64,000 nt of DNA from Cohnella silvisoli (GTDB taxonomy: Bacteria > Bacillota > Bacilli > Paenibacillales > Paenibacillaceae). Below the pieces are notes generated by a model that did no database searches, had not been told where the DNA came from, and worked only from the letters and a program-made list of their open reading frames with translations. The stretch lies in assembly GCF_021190915.1 (NCBI RefSeq), contig NZ_JAIOAP010000018.1, positions 62,001-126,000 of the forward strand, in the 5' to 3' direction. Position numbers and translations under genes: made by a program. Below, piece after piece: positions 22,091 through 30,665 of this stretch; the stretch's first letter is position 1, and each line of letters starts with the position of its first letter.

Positions 22091-22600
22091 ATGGCAAAAG
22101 TTATCCCAGGCAGATTTACAGCTGGAAATTGACGATTCATTTGTTGTATTTGTAATTGGTATGAGAATAAACCGATTATTTGCATTTCATAAATGGATTC
22201 CCGTAGCAAAAGCAATGGGACCCATGGTCAAAGAGTTATATCAAAACCCTGAACTTGGATTTATTAGCACGGAATTTTTTTGGAATTGGAGAGGCGTTAC
22301 TCTATTACAATAATGGAGAAGTTACGAACAACTAGAGAAGTATGCTCGGGGCATCTAAAAGCCTGGAAAAATTTCAATAAATCTGTTGGGACGGATGGGA
22401 CGGTAGGAAATTACCATGAAACGTATATGATCTATCCTGGACAATATGAATGCGTATACGGGAATATGCCTAAATTCGGTTTAGCCAAAGCGGGGAAGCA
22501 TACCCCAGCAGTAGGTCGAATGGAAACATCAAAAAGAAGAATGGGCGGAGAAAATGAACCGGCAGTCCCAACTCCAAATAATCCTGATTTACCAAAATGA
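22091..22600 (+). pseudogene. DUF4188 protein, multiply broken
   Basis: ATG 22091 gives MAKVIPGRFTAG and then a stop (TGA at 22129). The following frame restores DDSFVVFVIGMRINRLFAFH and FISTEFFWNWRGVTLLQ. A TAA then stands where a Tyr codon is expected before WRSYEQLEKYARG, and a frameshift follows before HLKAWKNFNKSVGTDG, which runs to the end with MPKFGLAKAGKHTPAVGRME. At least three lesions are present, so the gene is dead. Intact DUF4188 proteins are about 150-170 residues and resemble monooxygenases of the dimeric alpha-beta-barrel fold. Confidence 0.8.
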
Positions 22601-22607
22601 GCTGCAA

Positions 22608-23148
22608 TTATTTTTGCTGATCAGGCAAATTTATCGGTAAATCAAGCCAGGCAAGACCGATATCGCGGTAAAAATGGTCAAATCCATGACCTTCTACGCC
22701 GTCATAAAATAGGGCTAATTTATTTCCTAGACGAAATACGGAAGGCGCGCCAATGACGGATTTTGACCAATTACACTTGCTGCCGTCAAATACGAGCGCT
22801 TTGTTGTCGACATCCCAGTTCTGGATATCCTTAGTCCAATAAACCCATATGGCATCGGTGTATTAATTTGATCTCGTTGAGTCCGACGTGATTGGTGAAT
22901 AAAAACCATGTTCCGGTTTCTTCCTCGTAGAACACCGTACTGTTCTCGATCTGTTCCTCAAGAGGGAACAGAGGCTCCGGATCTACAGCCCATTGTCCGT
23001 CTAAATCTTTTGTGCGCGCAATTCCGTAACAATCCAACTCCTCGCTGCCGCGTCTTAACACAATACCGTGATCCTTGGCGGGTATGGTAAACTGAGTTTC
23101 CGATCTGCCATCGAGATATTTTTTGCCCAAAATCATCACGCCTTCCAT
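22608..23148 (-). pseudogene. Beta-propeller glycosidase fragment (GH43/GH32-like)
   Basis: From 23148 the frame reads GVMILGKKYLDGRSETQFTI, CYGIARTKDLDGQWAVDPEP and FYEEETGTWFLFTNHVGLNE. A frameshift near 22865 follows, then TDAIWVYWTKDIQNWDVDN and SVIGAPSVFRLGNKLALFYD to GLAWLDLPI. Repeated blade motifs with W-x-L/F-F and acidic turns fit a five-bladed propeller glycosidase. The N-terminal catalytic part is missing, so this is a remnant. Confidence 0.65.
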
Positions 23149-23203
23149 CGTTTTTGAGTGCTTCGCTATTGACAGCGTTTGCAGTAGAATTTACAATTCA
23201 GTT

Positions 23204-23220
23204 AATTGGTCTGACAACTT
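23204..23220. promoter_or_regulatory. FadR/GntR-type operator, copy 1
   Basis: AATTGGTCTGACAACTT contains TTGGTCTGACAA, close to the T-GGT-n-n-n-AC-A type of FadR-subfamily operators. It lies 21 bases before the regulator start, compatible with autoregulation. A second copy is at 23968. Confidence 0.6.
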
Positions 23221-23240
23221 ACTAGTTATCGTCTGGAGAG

Positions 23241-23951
23241 ATGAGTATGCTGAAGTCGTTAAAGAGACAAAAGCTGCACGAATCCATTACGGAGGAAGTG
23301 CTTAAATATATCGAGGAGAAGGGATTCAGCCAAGGAGATCGGCTGCCTACGGAGCGTTTTTTTTGCGAACAGTTTCAAATCAGCCGCCCTTCTTTCCGTG
23401 AAGCCATGAAAAAACTGGAAAGCTTCGGCTTAATTGAGATTAGGCCAGGAAGCGGAATGTATCTACGTGCCGAGAAAACGATATTGGCGGAGATGGCTAA
23501 CTTCACGCTTAAGGTTTCATTGGAAAAGAAGGCATTACTCGAAATGATTGACTTGCGCGAAGTGATGGAGATGCATGCGATCGAACAAATAATTAGCCAC
23601 GGCAATACCTTTTATCTGGACAAGCTGGGGGAAATCGTCGATGAATACGACTGCAAAAGAAATAAAGGCGGAATCCCTCGTCAAGAAGATTATATGTTCC
23701 ACCTTGCGTTATACGAAGGATCCGAGAATCGATTAATGCTCACCTTGTTTCAGTCGATAAAGAAAATGGATTCTTTGTGGGCGGACCCCGTCATAGATGG
23801 ACTGGATATACATGTGTTTGGAAGAGAAACCGAACCGCTGCACCGTCTTATTTACGAAGCGATGAGAAGAGGCGATGTGAAAACGGCAAAGAAACTCATT
23901 AGCAAGCACTTTGAAATTATGCGCGACGATCTTAAGAAAATCGGAGGATAG
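23241..23951 (+). CDS. FadR/GntR-family regulator (FCD domain)
   Basis: 236 residues. The N-terminal winged helix reads ESITEEVLKYIEEKGFSQGD, RLPTERFFCEQFQISRPSFR and a wing EIRPGSGMYL. The C-terminal all-helical FCD domain spans about residues 85-230, with DLREVMEMHAIEQI, DYMFHLALYEGSEN and EPLHRLIYEAMRRGD, whose Asp/His residues form the metal/ligand pocket. Relatives sense sugar acids, lactate or other carboxylates. It is flanked by remnants of a glycosidase and a sugar permease, hinting that it once controlled a sugar-uptake locus. Confidence 0.9.
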   Translation: MSMLKSLKRQKLHESITEEVLKYIEEKGFSQGDRLPTERFFCEQFQISRPSFREAMKKLESFGLIEIRPGSGMYLRAEKTILAEMANFTLKVSLEKKALLEMIDLREVMEMHAIEQIISHGNTFYLDKLGEIVDEYDCKRNKGGIPRQEDYMFHLALYEGSENRLMLTLFQSIKKMDSLWADPVIDGLDIHVFGRETEPLHRLIYEAMRRGDVKTAKKLISKHFEIMRDDLKKIGG

Positions 23952-23967
23952 TCTCTCTGTCAACTCA

Positions 23968-23983
23968 AATTGGTCAGACAACT
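23968..23983. promoter_or_regulatory. FadR/GntR-type operator, copy 2
   Basis: AATTGGTCAGACAACT differs from copy 1 by one base. It sits just after the regulator and overlaps the broken start of the permease remnant. Confidence 0.55.
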
Positions 23984-24118
23984 ATCCAATATTATGATGT
24001 CAATTGGGGAGTAATGACGGCCGGTGCTGTTATGGCGCTAGTTCCTTCTCTCGTTATGTTCGCTGTTGTGCAACGTTTCGTCGTTGAAGGGTTGTCGGAT
24101 GGAGCCGTTAAAGGCTGA
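23976..24118 (+). pseudogene. Sugar ABC permease C-terminal remnant
   Basis: The frame up to TGA 24116 reads YYDVNWGVMTAGAVMALVPS, LVMFAVVQRFVVEGLSDGAV, the standard end of MalG-type carbohydrate permeases (last two helices and the FVEGLxxGAVKG tail). Everything upstream is missing. Confidence 0.8.
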
Positions 24119-24167
24119 GTAGGATTGAGAAAAAATTGGGATAGAGACAAAGGATGGAGAGGACAAA

Positions 24168-25358
24168 ATGAGCAAGGAGTCTATTAAAGAAACAATGGAT
24201 GCAGGTATGCAGACGATGCTAGCCCATTACGGAGATGAAACGTTTCATGGTGCGGTTGTTCCTCCTGTATTTATAAATACGTTATTCGCATTTGATTCGT
24301 ATGAAGCTTTCCAAAGATCGCAATGGGAGAAAGAGGCTTATTATTATTCAAGAGTCTCTAATCCTACTCAGCAAATTGCCGAGAGGAAGCTGGCCGCATT
24401 GGAAAGAGGAGAGGCGGCTAAGCTGTTCTCCTCCGGTATGGCTGCGATTTCCTCTACGCTGCTTCATTGCTTGCAACAAGGAGATCATGTCGTGTGCAGC
24501 TTTCCGATATATAACGGTACTTATCAGATGCTCCGGTCGTATTTGCCTAAATTCGGAATTACGGCAGATTTCGTTGATTTTAGACAACTGGATAAAGTTC
24601 GTGAAGCGATCAAGCCGAATACGAAAATGCTGTATTGCGAGGGCTTGTCTACTTTCTTCATGGACGTGTTCGATATTCAGGCAGTTGTTCAAATCGCCAA
24701 AGAGCATCAATTGCTAACGGTAATGGACAACACCGTTGCCACACCGGCTACTTTGCGACCGCTAGAGTGGGGAATAGATATCGTAATCCATTCCGCTTCC
24801 AAATATTTATGCGGACACAGCGACGTGACGGCTGGAGTAGTCATTGCATCGCAAGAGAGGATCGAAGGAATAACGAAAAATGAAGTGGTGTTGCTTGGGG
24901 GTACGCTGGCTCCATTCGAAGCGTGGCTGCTGACGCGCGGATTGAAGACATTCGGACTTCGCATGAAGCAGCATGCCGAGTCGGCGATGCGGATAGCTAT
25001 TATGTTAAGCAATCACCCTCAAGTTAGCAGAGTAAATCTTCCTTTACTAGAACAGCATGAGCAACATGAGCTGGCAGAGCGGCAGTTCAGCGATATTACG
25101 GGTTTGTTCAGCTTTGAACTGCATGGAGGTGCCGCTGCGGTCGCACGAATGATGAACAGGCTGCAGTTGTTTAAGATCGGCGTGAGTTGGGGAGGCTTCG
25201 AAAGTTTGGTTTATTCCCCCGGCCTCGGTATTCATCCCGATCAGAAGTCCCGAACCGAGCATGAAACCAGGCTGGAGCATACGATCAGAATATCCGTCGG
25301 TCTTGAGGATACGGATGATCTAATGAAGGATATTATTCAAGCGCTGGATAGTATATGA
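24168..25358 (+). CDS. Cys/Met-metabolism PLP-dependent enzyme
   Basis: 396 residues, the full length of the gamma-synthase/gamma-lyase family. PLP contacts: YYYSRVSNPTQQIAERKLAA with the phosphate-binding Tyr/Arg, FSSGMAAISSTLLHCLQQGD, and the Schiff-base Lys in IHSASKYLCGHSDVTAG (about residue 211). TVMDNTVATPATLRP holds the Asp that pairs with the pyridine nitrogen. Members make or break cystathionine, homocysteine or methionine. Which reaction it performs cannot be read from the sequence. ATG 24168 follows AAGGATGGAGAGG. A terminator follows. Confidence 0.88.
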   Translation: MSKESIKETMDAGMQTMLAHYGDETFHGAVVPPVFINTLFAFDSYEAFQRSQWEKEAYYYSRVSNPTQQIAERKLAALERGEAAKLFSSGMAAISSTLLHCLQQGDHVVCSFPIYNGTYQMLRSYLPKFGITADFVDFRQLDKVREAIKPNTKMLYCEGLSTFFMDVFDIQAVVQIAKEHQLLTVMDNTVATPATLRPLEWGIDIVIHSASKYLCGHSDVTAGVVIASQERIEGITKNEVVLLGGTLAPFEAWLLTRGLKTFGLRMKQHAESAMRIAIMLSNHPQVSRVNLPLLEQHEQHELAERQFSDITGLFSFELHGGAAAVARMMNRLQLFKIGVSWGGFESLVYSPGLGIHPDQKSRTEHETRLEHTIRISVGLEDTDDLMKDIIQALDSI

Positions 25359-25365
25359 AGGAATT

Positions 25366-25397
25366 AAGCTCAAGCCGAAATCATGCTTGGGCTTTTT
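25366..25397 (+). terminator. Terminator
   Basis: AAGCTCAAGC (25366-25375) pairs with GCTTGGGCTT (25385-25394), followed by TTT. Confidence 0.7.
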
Positions 25398-25512
25398 GTA
25401 TGCGTAGAAAACAATATCATCACAGCTATTCGCTTAGTATATTTTAGATAATACGGACAAATAGCCATTTATATAAATAGGTTATCGGGTAGACCGAAGG
25501 AGTGGATAACAA

Positions 25513-27834
25513 TTGGGAGCAGTTGGACAAAGCGTTCCGAGAAAGGAAACATGGGAAAAAGTTACAGGGAGAACCAAGTATATAGATGATAACCCGAGAC
25601 CGGGGCTTTTACATGCTCAAATAGCTGTCAGCCCTCATGCTCATGCCAAAATACTGTCGATTGATACGTCAGATGCCTGGAAAATACCGGGGGTAAGAGC
25701 AGTCATAACCGGACAATATTATCCGATTTTGACGGGGTCGCCGCTAGCGGACAGGCCGCCGATCGCAATTGACAAAGTGAGGTATTATGGGGAGCCTATC
25801 GCCCTTGTTGTAGCGGAGCAAGAATATATGGCAGAAATGGCGGCTCTTCAAATCAAAGCGGAGTATGAGCTTTTACCGGTCGTACATTCCCCGAGCGAAG
25901 CCTATCAGAAGGACGCTCCGCTCATTCATGAGCATCTTGCCGAGTACAAGCGGCACGAAGAGGTTTACCCGGAAGCGGGAACAAACATCGCTAACCGTAC
26001 TAAAATACGCAAGGGGAATAGGCAGGAGGGGTGGAACAAAAGCGTTCACGCCATAGAAGTGCATGTAACTGTACCGCAATCGGATCACGCCGCGATGGAA
26101 ATGCGGTGCAGTATTGCGGAGATTTTACCTGGCGGCAAAACGATCATCCATTCCGCCTCACAATCACCTTATGTCATCCGAAGGGCAATCAGTCAATCTT
26201 TTCAAATTCCGCTGCATAATGTCGTCGTTCATACCCCTCTGGTCGGAGGAAGCTTCGGGGGGAAATCCGCCATTCAGATAGAATATCTTGCTTATTTGGC
26301 TTCCAGAGCCGTTGGTGGAAAAGCCGTAAAATTGGTTAATTCCAGGGAGCTGGATATGATCTCTTCTCCGGTGCATATTGGATTGGATGCCACAATTAAA
26401 CTTGGCTGTACACATGAAGGGACAATTGCGGCCGCGGAAATTTTATATCTGTATGACGGCGGAGCCTATGCGGATCGGGGAGCGGTCATGAGCCGAGCGG
26501 GAGCCGTCGATTGTACAGGGCCTTATCGGATCGATAACGTTTATTGCGACTCATTATGTATGTATACCAACCATCCCTATTCAACTTCTTTTCGAGGATT
26601 CGGCCATCCGGAACTGACGTTTGCCATGGAAAGAGCAATGGATTTATTAGCGGATCAAGTGAATATGGACCCTCTGGAATTTCGATTTCATAATGCGATT
26701 GGACCGGGGGATACGACCCCGACACAAACTTTACTGGATAGAAGTAATATCGGTGATTTGCCCATGTGTATTGCAAAATTGAAAACGGTAATTCACTGGG
26801 ATGACCGTCCCATCCTAGAAATCGACGGCCATCTCATAAAGGTGAAAGGGGTATGCTGCTTCTGGAAAACATCAAATACGCCGACAGATGCCGGGGCGGG
26901 AGCCGTAGTTATATTTAATCCGGACGGAAGCGTTAATCTGCTTTGCGGCGCAGTGGAAATCGGTCAAGGAACGAGGACGGCGCTTACTCAAATATTGGCC
27001 GAAAGGTTGCGTATGGATGATCGGATGATAGCTATTTCTACGGAGGTAAACACGGAAACCGATCCCCAACATTGGAAAACGGTGGCGAGCCGCAGTACCT
27101 TTTTAGTGGGTAATGCGATCCTGAAGGCGGCTGACGATGCCATCGAACAGCTAAAAAACATAGCTTCAATTGTGCTGGAATGCTCGCCGATCGAGTTGGA
27201 TGTCGGAGGGGGGAGGGTGTTCTTCAAAAATCGTTCCGATAGCGGGATAGAGGTTGCAAAGATCGCTAACGGATACAAATTCCCGAGCGGAAATACCATC
27301 GGTGGCCAGGTAATCGGACGCGGAAGCTACGCAATGCGTAATTTAACGTTACTGGATCCGGAAACGGGCAAAGGAAATCCCGGGCCGGAGTGGACGGTAG
27401 GCGCACAGGCGGTTGAAGTGGAATTGAATACAAGAGATTACACTTATAAAATCGTTATGGCGGCAACGGTCATTGATGCCGGCAAGGTGATCAATCCGGA
27501 ATTTGCCCGTAGTCAAATCACGGGCGCCATGAGTATGGGGTTGAGTTTTGCTAGTCGAGAGGCTTTTCTGTTTGATAATAAAGGAGTCATATTAAATTCG
27601 CAACTGCGAACATATAAACTGATTCGGTACGGGGAACAACCGGAATATAGGGTGGACTTCATCGAAACGCCTCATTTGGAAGCGCCATACGGATTGCGTG
27701 GAATCGGTGAGCATGGCTTGATTGGCATGCCGGCGGCATTGGCGAACAGCTTGTCAACCGCTGTCGGCGTAGGACTTAATCAGTTGCCTCTGACGCCGGA
27801 ATCGATCTGGAGGACGGTTCATGATTCCGTTTGA
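25513..27834 (+). CDS. Xanthine-dehydrogenase-family molybdopterin-binding subunit
   Basis: 773 residues, typical for the large subunit. It starts at TTG behind GAAGGAGTGG. Domain order: an N-terminal a/b-hammerhead (residues about 15-125, GRTKYIDDNPRPGLLHAQIA), then cofactor-binding domains with VGGSFGGKSAIQIEYLAYLA, YSTSFRGFGHPELTFAMERA and GAVEIGQGTRTALTQILAER. The catalytic Glu lies in GLRGIGEHGLIGMPA near the C-terminus. It hydroxylates a purine, aldehyde or aromatic N-heterocycle at a Mo centre and passes electrons via the next two subunits. No dedicated maturation gene (xdhC) lies here. Confidence 0.92.
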   Translation: MGAVGQSVPRKETWEKVTGRTKYIDDNPRPGLLHAQIAVSPHAHAKILSIDTSDAWKIPGVRAVITGQYYPILTGSPLADRPPIAIDKVRYYGEPIALVVAEQEYMAEMAALQIKAEYELLPVVHSPSEAYQKDAPLIHEHLAEYKRHEEVYPEAGTNIANRTKIRKGNRQEGWNKSVHAIEVHVTVPQSDHAAMEMRCSIAEILPGGKTIIHSASQSPYVIRRAISQSFQIPLHNVVVHTPLVGGSFGGKSAIQIEYLAYLASRAVGGKAVKLVNSRELDMISSPVHIGLDATIKLGCTHEGTIAAAEILYLYDGGAYADRGAVMSRAGAVDCTGPYRIDNVYCDSLCMYTNHPYSTSFRGFGHPELTFAMERAMDLLADQVNMDPLEFRFHNAIGPGDTTPTQTLLDRSNIGDLPMCIAKLKTVIHWDDRPILEIDGHLIKVKGVCCFWKTSNTPTDAGAGAVVIFNPDGSVNLLCGAVEIGQGTRTALTQILAERLRMDDRMIAISTEVNTETDPQHWKTVASRSTFLVGNAILKAADDAIEQLKNIASIVLECSPIELDVGGGRVFFKNRSDSGIEVAKIANGYKFPSGNTIGGQVIGRGSYAMRNLTLLDPETGKGNPGPEWTVGAQAVEVELNTRDYTYKIVMAATVIDAGKVINPEFARSQITGAMSMGLSFASREAFLFDNKGVILNSQLRTYKLIRYGEQPEYRVDFIETPHLEAPYGLRGIGEHGLIGMPAALANSLSTAVGVGLNQLPLTPESIWRTVHDSV

Positions 27835-28654
27835 CTTTGACTATTATAAGCCTGCTTCCGTTCAGAAAGCCGTAGAATGGTTTCAGATTTTGCACCTGCA
27901 AGGTAAAAATCCGATGTATTTTTCCGGTGGAACGGAAATGATCACTTGGGCACGAAGAAACTCTATTCAACCGGGAGCTGTCCTCGATTTAAAGGCCATT
28001 CCGGAATGTAACGTAATGGACTTCAAAAAGGATAGCCTTGTTATTGGATCTTGCGTCACGTTATCGGCTTTGTCCGCGACGAATCTGTTTCCGCTGCTCA
28101 GCGAAACGGCACAAGGAGCCGCTGATCAAACGGCCCGAAATAAAATCACGCTCGGGGGGAACATTTGCGGCCAAATTTATTATAGGGAGGCTGTGCTCCC
28201 GCTGCTGTTGGCAAACAGTCGCATGGTCATAGCTGGACTGAAAGGCATGAAAGAGGTTTCTATTCATGATGTTTTCTTCCAACAGATAAGATTGGAGAAA
28301 GAGGAGTTTCTTGTACAAATCGTAATTGACCGTGGATATTTATCGTTGCCGTATGTTCACTACAAAAAAAGGCAGATCGGCAATGTCGGTTATCCTCTCG
28401 TAACGGTAGCTGCTCTTAAAAAAGATAATCAAATTCGCACAGCCTATAGCGGCGTTTGCGCATTTCCTTTTCGTTCCTTTGAAATTGAACAGGCTTTGAA
28501 CGACCCCTTGTTGCCCCTTGCCGTAAAAATCGAACAGGCGATCGGTAAACTTCCGGCTCCAATTCTGACTAATGCGGAAGGAACCGCCTCATACCGGGAA
28601 TTCGTGCTCAAACAAACGATGGCTGAAGCCGTAAACGTGTTGGAAGGAAGGTGA
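27821..28654 (+). CDS. FAD-binding subunit of the molybdenum hydroxylase
   Basis: 277 residues; ATG overlaps the end of the large-subunit gene by 14 bases, implying coupled translation. FDFDYYKPASVQKAVEWFQI is the family opening. FSGGTEMITWARR and TLGGNICGQIYYREAVLPLL carry the two FAD pyrophosphate-binding loops of CoxM/XdhB-type subunits. The C-terminal CO-dehydrogenase flavoprotein domain (AYSGVCAFPFRSFEIEQAL) follows. It takes electrons from the 2Fe-2S subunit to the final acceptor. Confidence 0.9.
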   Translation: MIPFDFDYYKPASVQKAVEWFQILHLQGKNPMYFSGGTEMITWARRNSIQPGAVLDLKAIPECNVMDFKKDSLVIGSCVTLSALSATNLFPLLSETAQGAADQTARNKITLGGNICGQIYYREAVLPLLLANSRMVIAGLKGMKEVSIHDVFFQQIRLEKEEFLVQIVIDRGYLSLPYVHYKKRQIGNVGYPLVTVAALKKDNQIRTAYSGVCAFPFRSFEIEQALNDPLLPLAVKIEQAIGKLPAPILTNAEGTASYREFVLKQTMAEAVNVLEGR

Positions 28655-28657
28655 AGC

Positions 28658-29137
28658 ATGCCATCTTACGATACTGCTCTTTATCCGATGGAATTTCATG
28701 TTAACGGAGAACGGAGAACGATTCGGGTTAGAGCTGCGGATACACTATTATATATTCTACGTGATAACCTTGGACTAACAGGGAGTAAATCCGGCTGCGA
28801 TAATGGCGATTGCGGCACTTGTACGATATTAGTAAACGGGCTGCCTCAGAAATCGTGTCTCATGCTCGGCGTGGAAGCTTTCGGACAACATATCACCACA
28901 ATCGAAGGTTTGGTAAATTCGCCTGTGCAGGAAGCTTTTGTTCAAAAGCAGGCGTTCCAATGCGGATACTGCACGCCCGGTTTTATTATGAACTGTCATG
29001 GCTTGTTGAATGTTCACCCGGATGCAAATGAAGAAACGATCAGGGTATGGTTGGAATCCAACATTTGCAGGTGCATGTCCTATGAAGAAATTCATAAAGC
29101 GGTGAAGGCTGTTTTTACAGGATCGCGGAAGTCTTGA
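28658..29137 (+). CDS. 2Fe-2S subunit of the molybdenum hydroxylase
   Basis: 159 residues, three bases after the FAD subunit stop, ATG behind GAAGGAAGGTGAAG. The plant-ferredoxin-like cluster is GSKSGCDNGDCGTCTILVNG with a fourth Cys in QKSCLMLG. The second cluster is QCGYCTPGFIMN plus NICRCMSYEEI. All eight Cys are present. The last 46 bases overlap, tail to tail, the end of the FUSC-type exporter gene on the other strand. Confidence 0.92.
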   Translation: MPSYDTALYPMEFHVNGERRTIRVRAADTLLYILRDNLGLTGSKSGCDNGDCGTCTILVNGLPQKSCLMLGVEAFGQHITTIEGLVNSPVQEAFVQKQAFQCGYCTPGFIMNCHGLLNVHPDANEETIRVWLESNICRCMSYEEIHKAVKAVFTGSRKS

Positions 29138-30111
29138 ATGAGTTGTTCGGCGTTCATATATAAAGCAAGTGGGTACTGATAGTTCTTTATATGGGAAGGT
29201 GCTTTTATTTGTAGTGCCAAAGTATTCGGATCGATTGTGCATGTATCCGGATCACCCAACATTTTTTTCCATTCCTTTATGAGCATTGCTATCGTGTTCA
29301 AATGATCAGCCCAAATCCGTTGATCCTCTTTTGTAAAAAAGCCGCTTCCGGACCAGTTAATAAAAATACTTATCATGTCAGAAAGATTCGCATAGCCTAA
29401 TCGGAGTTGATCTAATTGCCGTGTCAGTTGATTCAAAGCATTGCGTTTTTTTTGAGCGAGCGGATTGTAATGCAAACTTTGGCCCGCTTTTTCCGATTCG
29501 GTTGTTGCTTGATGAAGTTCTTGAAATAGGATTTGCAGTTTTGCCTTCATATTCTGAGTTTCAATCAAGGAGCAACCTTTTTCTACCCACCGTGCGGCGT
29601 TAAAAAAATGGTTGGTTAAATGGTCCGCGAAATGGATCATCTTTTTCTGGGCTTTATTAATGGAATCGGGGGGGAATAGCAGCATTTGGATCAGTACCGC
29701 AACTGCAGCGCCGATAACGGTATCGCGAATGCGATCAAGCGGATAGCTGGGCATCTTGCTTTGAAAGTACATCACCAATAAAATGCTGAGCGCAACTTGA
29801 ATCATAATCGCATGGTCCAATTTCAACATCGCAACGATGGCGGCCCCGACAAAGAGCAACAGCCCGATACTCCAACCGCTTAAACCAACGTAGGGTGCTA
29901 TCAACGCAGTGAAAAAGACGCCGGCAATTGTACCTATAACTCGTTGCCATGCGAATTGGATGGATTTACTGACAGTTAGCTGAATGGACAATATGACCGT
30001 AAGCGGAGCTAGGTAAGGATGGCTAGATCCAGCCCACTTTGCTAATTCCCATGACAATGCTGCAGCTAAAGGGGTTTTCCATACAATCCCGTATTTATTG
30101 ATAAAAACCAT
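29092..30111 (-). CDS. FUSC / aromatic-acid-exporter-family membrane protein
   Basis: 339 residues from ATG 30111 behind GAAGGG (the longer start at 30126 lacks a site). The N-terminal half has about six helices, with WKTPLAAALSWELAKWAGSS and YLAPLTVILSIQLTVSKSIQ, then GTIAGVFFTALIAPYVGLSG, the pattern of ArAE/FUSC exporters. The C-terminal half is a long cytoplasmic helical domain. Relatives export aromatic carboxylates or other toxic metabolites; next to a molybdenum hydroxylase this may remove a product or substrate analogue, which is inference. Confidence 0.8.
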   Translation of the reverse strand: MVFINKYGIVWKTPLAAALSWELAKWAGSSHPYLAPLTVILSIQLTVSKSIQFAWQRVIGTIAGVFFTALIAPYVGLSGWSIGLLLFVGAAIVAMLKLDHAIMIQVALSILLVMYFQSKMPSYPLDRIRDTVIGAAVAVLIQMLLFPPDSINKAQKKMIHFADHLTNHFFNAARWVEKGCSLIETQNMKAKLQILFQELHQATTESEKAGQSLHYNPLAQKKRNALNQLTRQLDQLRLGYANLSDMISIFINWSGSGFFTKEDQRIWADHLNTIAMLIKEWKKMLGDPDTCTIDPNTLALQIKAPSHIKNYQYPLALYMNAEQLIQDFRDPVKTAFTAL

Positions 30112-30147
30112 GATCTTACCCTTCATTTATTTAACCCCACTTTAATA

Positions 30148-30648
30148 TTAGTCTGGATTATTGATATCCGATGAATTTGTTTTTTCAAACCAAATATCGC
30201 TCAGACCATTTTGCTTAATGAATTTTTCATTATCATAATTCAACACCACAATAATTTGGCGGCGATTTTCTTGAAACAACAATGCTTTTGGTTTTTGGCC
30301 GTGTTCAAGGAAGAGATAGATCTCACTAACTTTATTGAGATAGAAAGCATGTGGAATTTGAACCTTGGTTGGGAATGGGAGATGAAATACTAGGCCACTC
30401 ACAGGATTCATAGAAAAACCTTCATAATGGGCTGGGGAAGATTGGAGAACGCCAAGTACGGAATTTTTAAATTCTGATGTCAGGGGCATGACTTTAACGA
30501 CTTTTTCTTGTTTAACATCAAAGACCGAAACAGTAGGCAGTTCTTTAGACGAGACAAGCTGATTTGTCATTAGAAATAAGGCTAAGACCGATATGATTTT
30601 GATCATTTTGAATTTCATAATTAAATCCCATTTCTTGAGGGCTTCCAT
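30148..30648 (-). CDS. Secreted or membrane-anchored hypothetical protein
   Basis: 166 residues from ATG 30648 behind GGAGG; a longer frame to 30669 would overlap cdaS. A hydrophobic N-terminal segment (MIKIISVLALFLMTNQLVSS) is a signal peptide or anchor. The rest contains FHLPFPTKVQIPHAFYLNKV and ends with an Asp/Asn-rich tail. No family is recognised. It lies 17 bases after cdaS on the same strand, so they form an operon, and a sporulation-linked role is possible. Confidence 0.65.
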   Translation of the reverse strand: MEALKKWDLIMKFKMIKIISVLALFLMTNQLVSSKELPTVSVFDVKQEKVVKVMPLTSEFKNSVLGVLQSSPAHYEGFSMNPVSGLVFHLPFPTKVQIPHAFYLNKVSEIYLFLEHGQKPKALLFQENRRQIIVVLNYDNEKFIKQNGLSDIWFEKTNSSDINNPD

Positions 30649-30665
30649 ATTGGTCCTCCCAACGA

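Noticed and set aside
23968..23983. Second operator as proof of an active permease promoter
   Set aside because: The permease is only a C-terminal remnant and the site overlaps its broken edge, so the site may simply be left over or duplicated.
1..24000. Integron integrase or other site-specific recombinase gene
   Set aside because: No reading frame in this part shows tyrosine-recombinase or serine-recombinase motifs. The only DNA-acting proteins are TnpB and regulators, so the array is called integrase-less.
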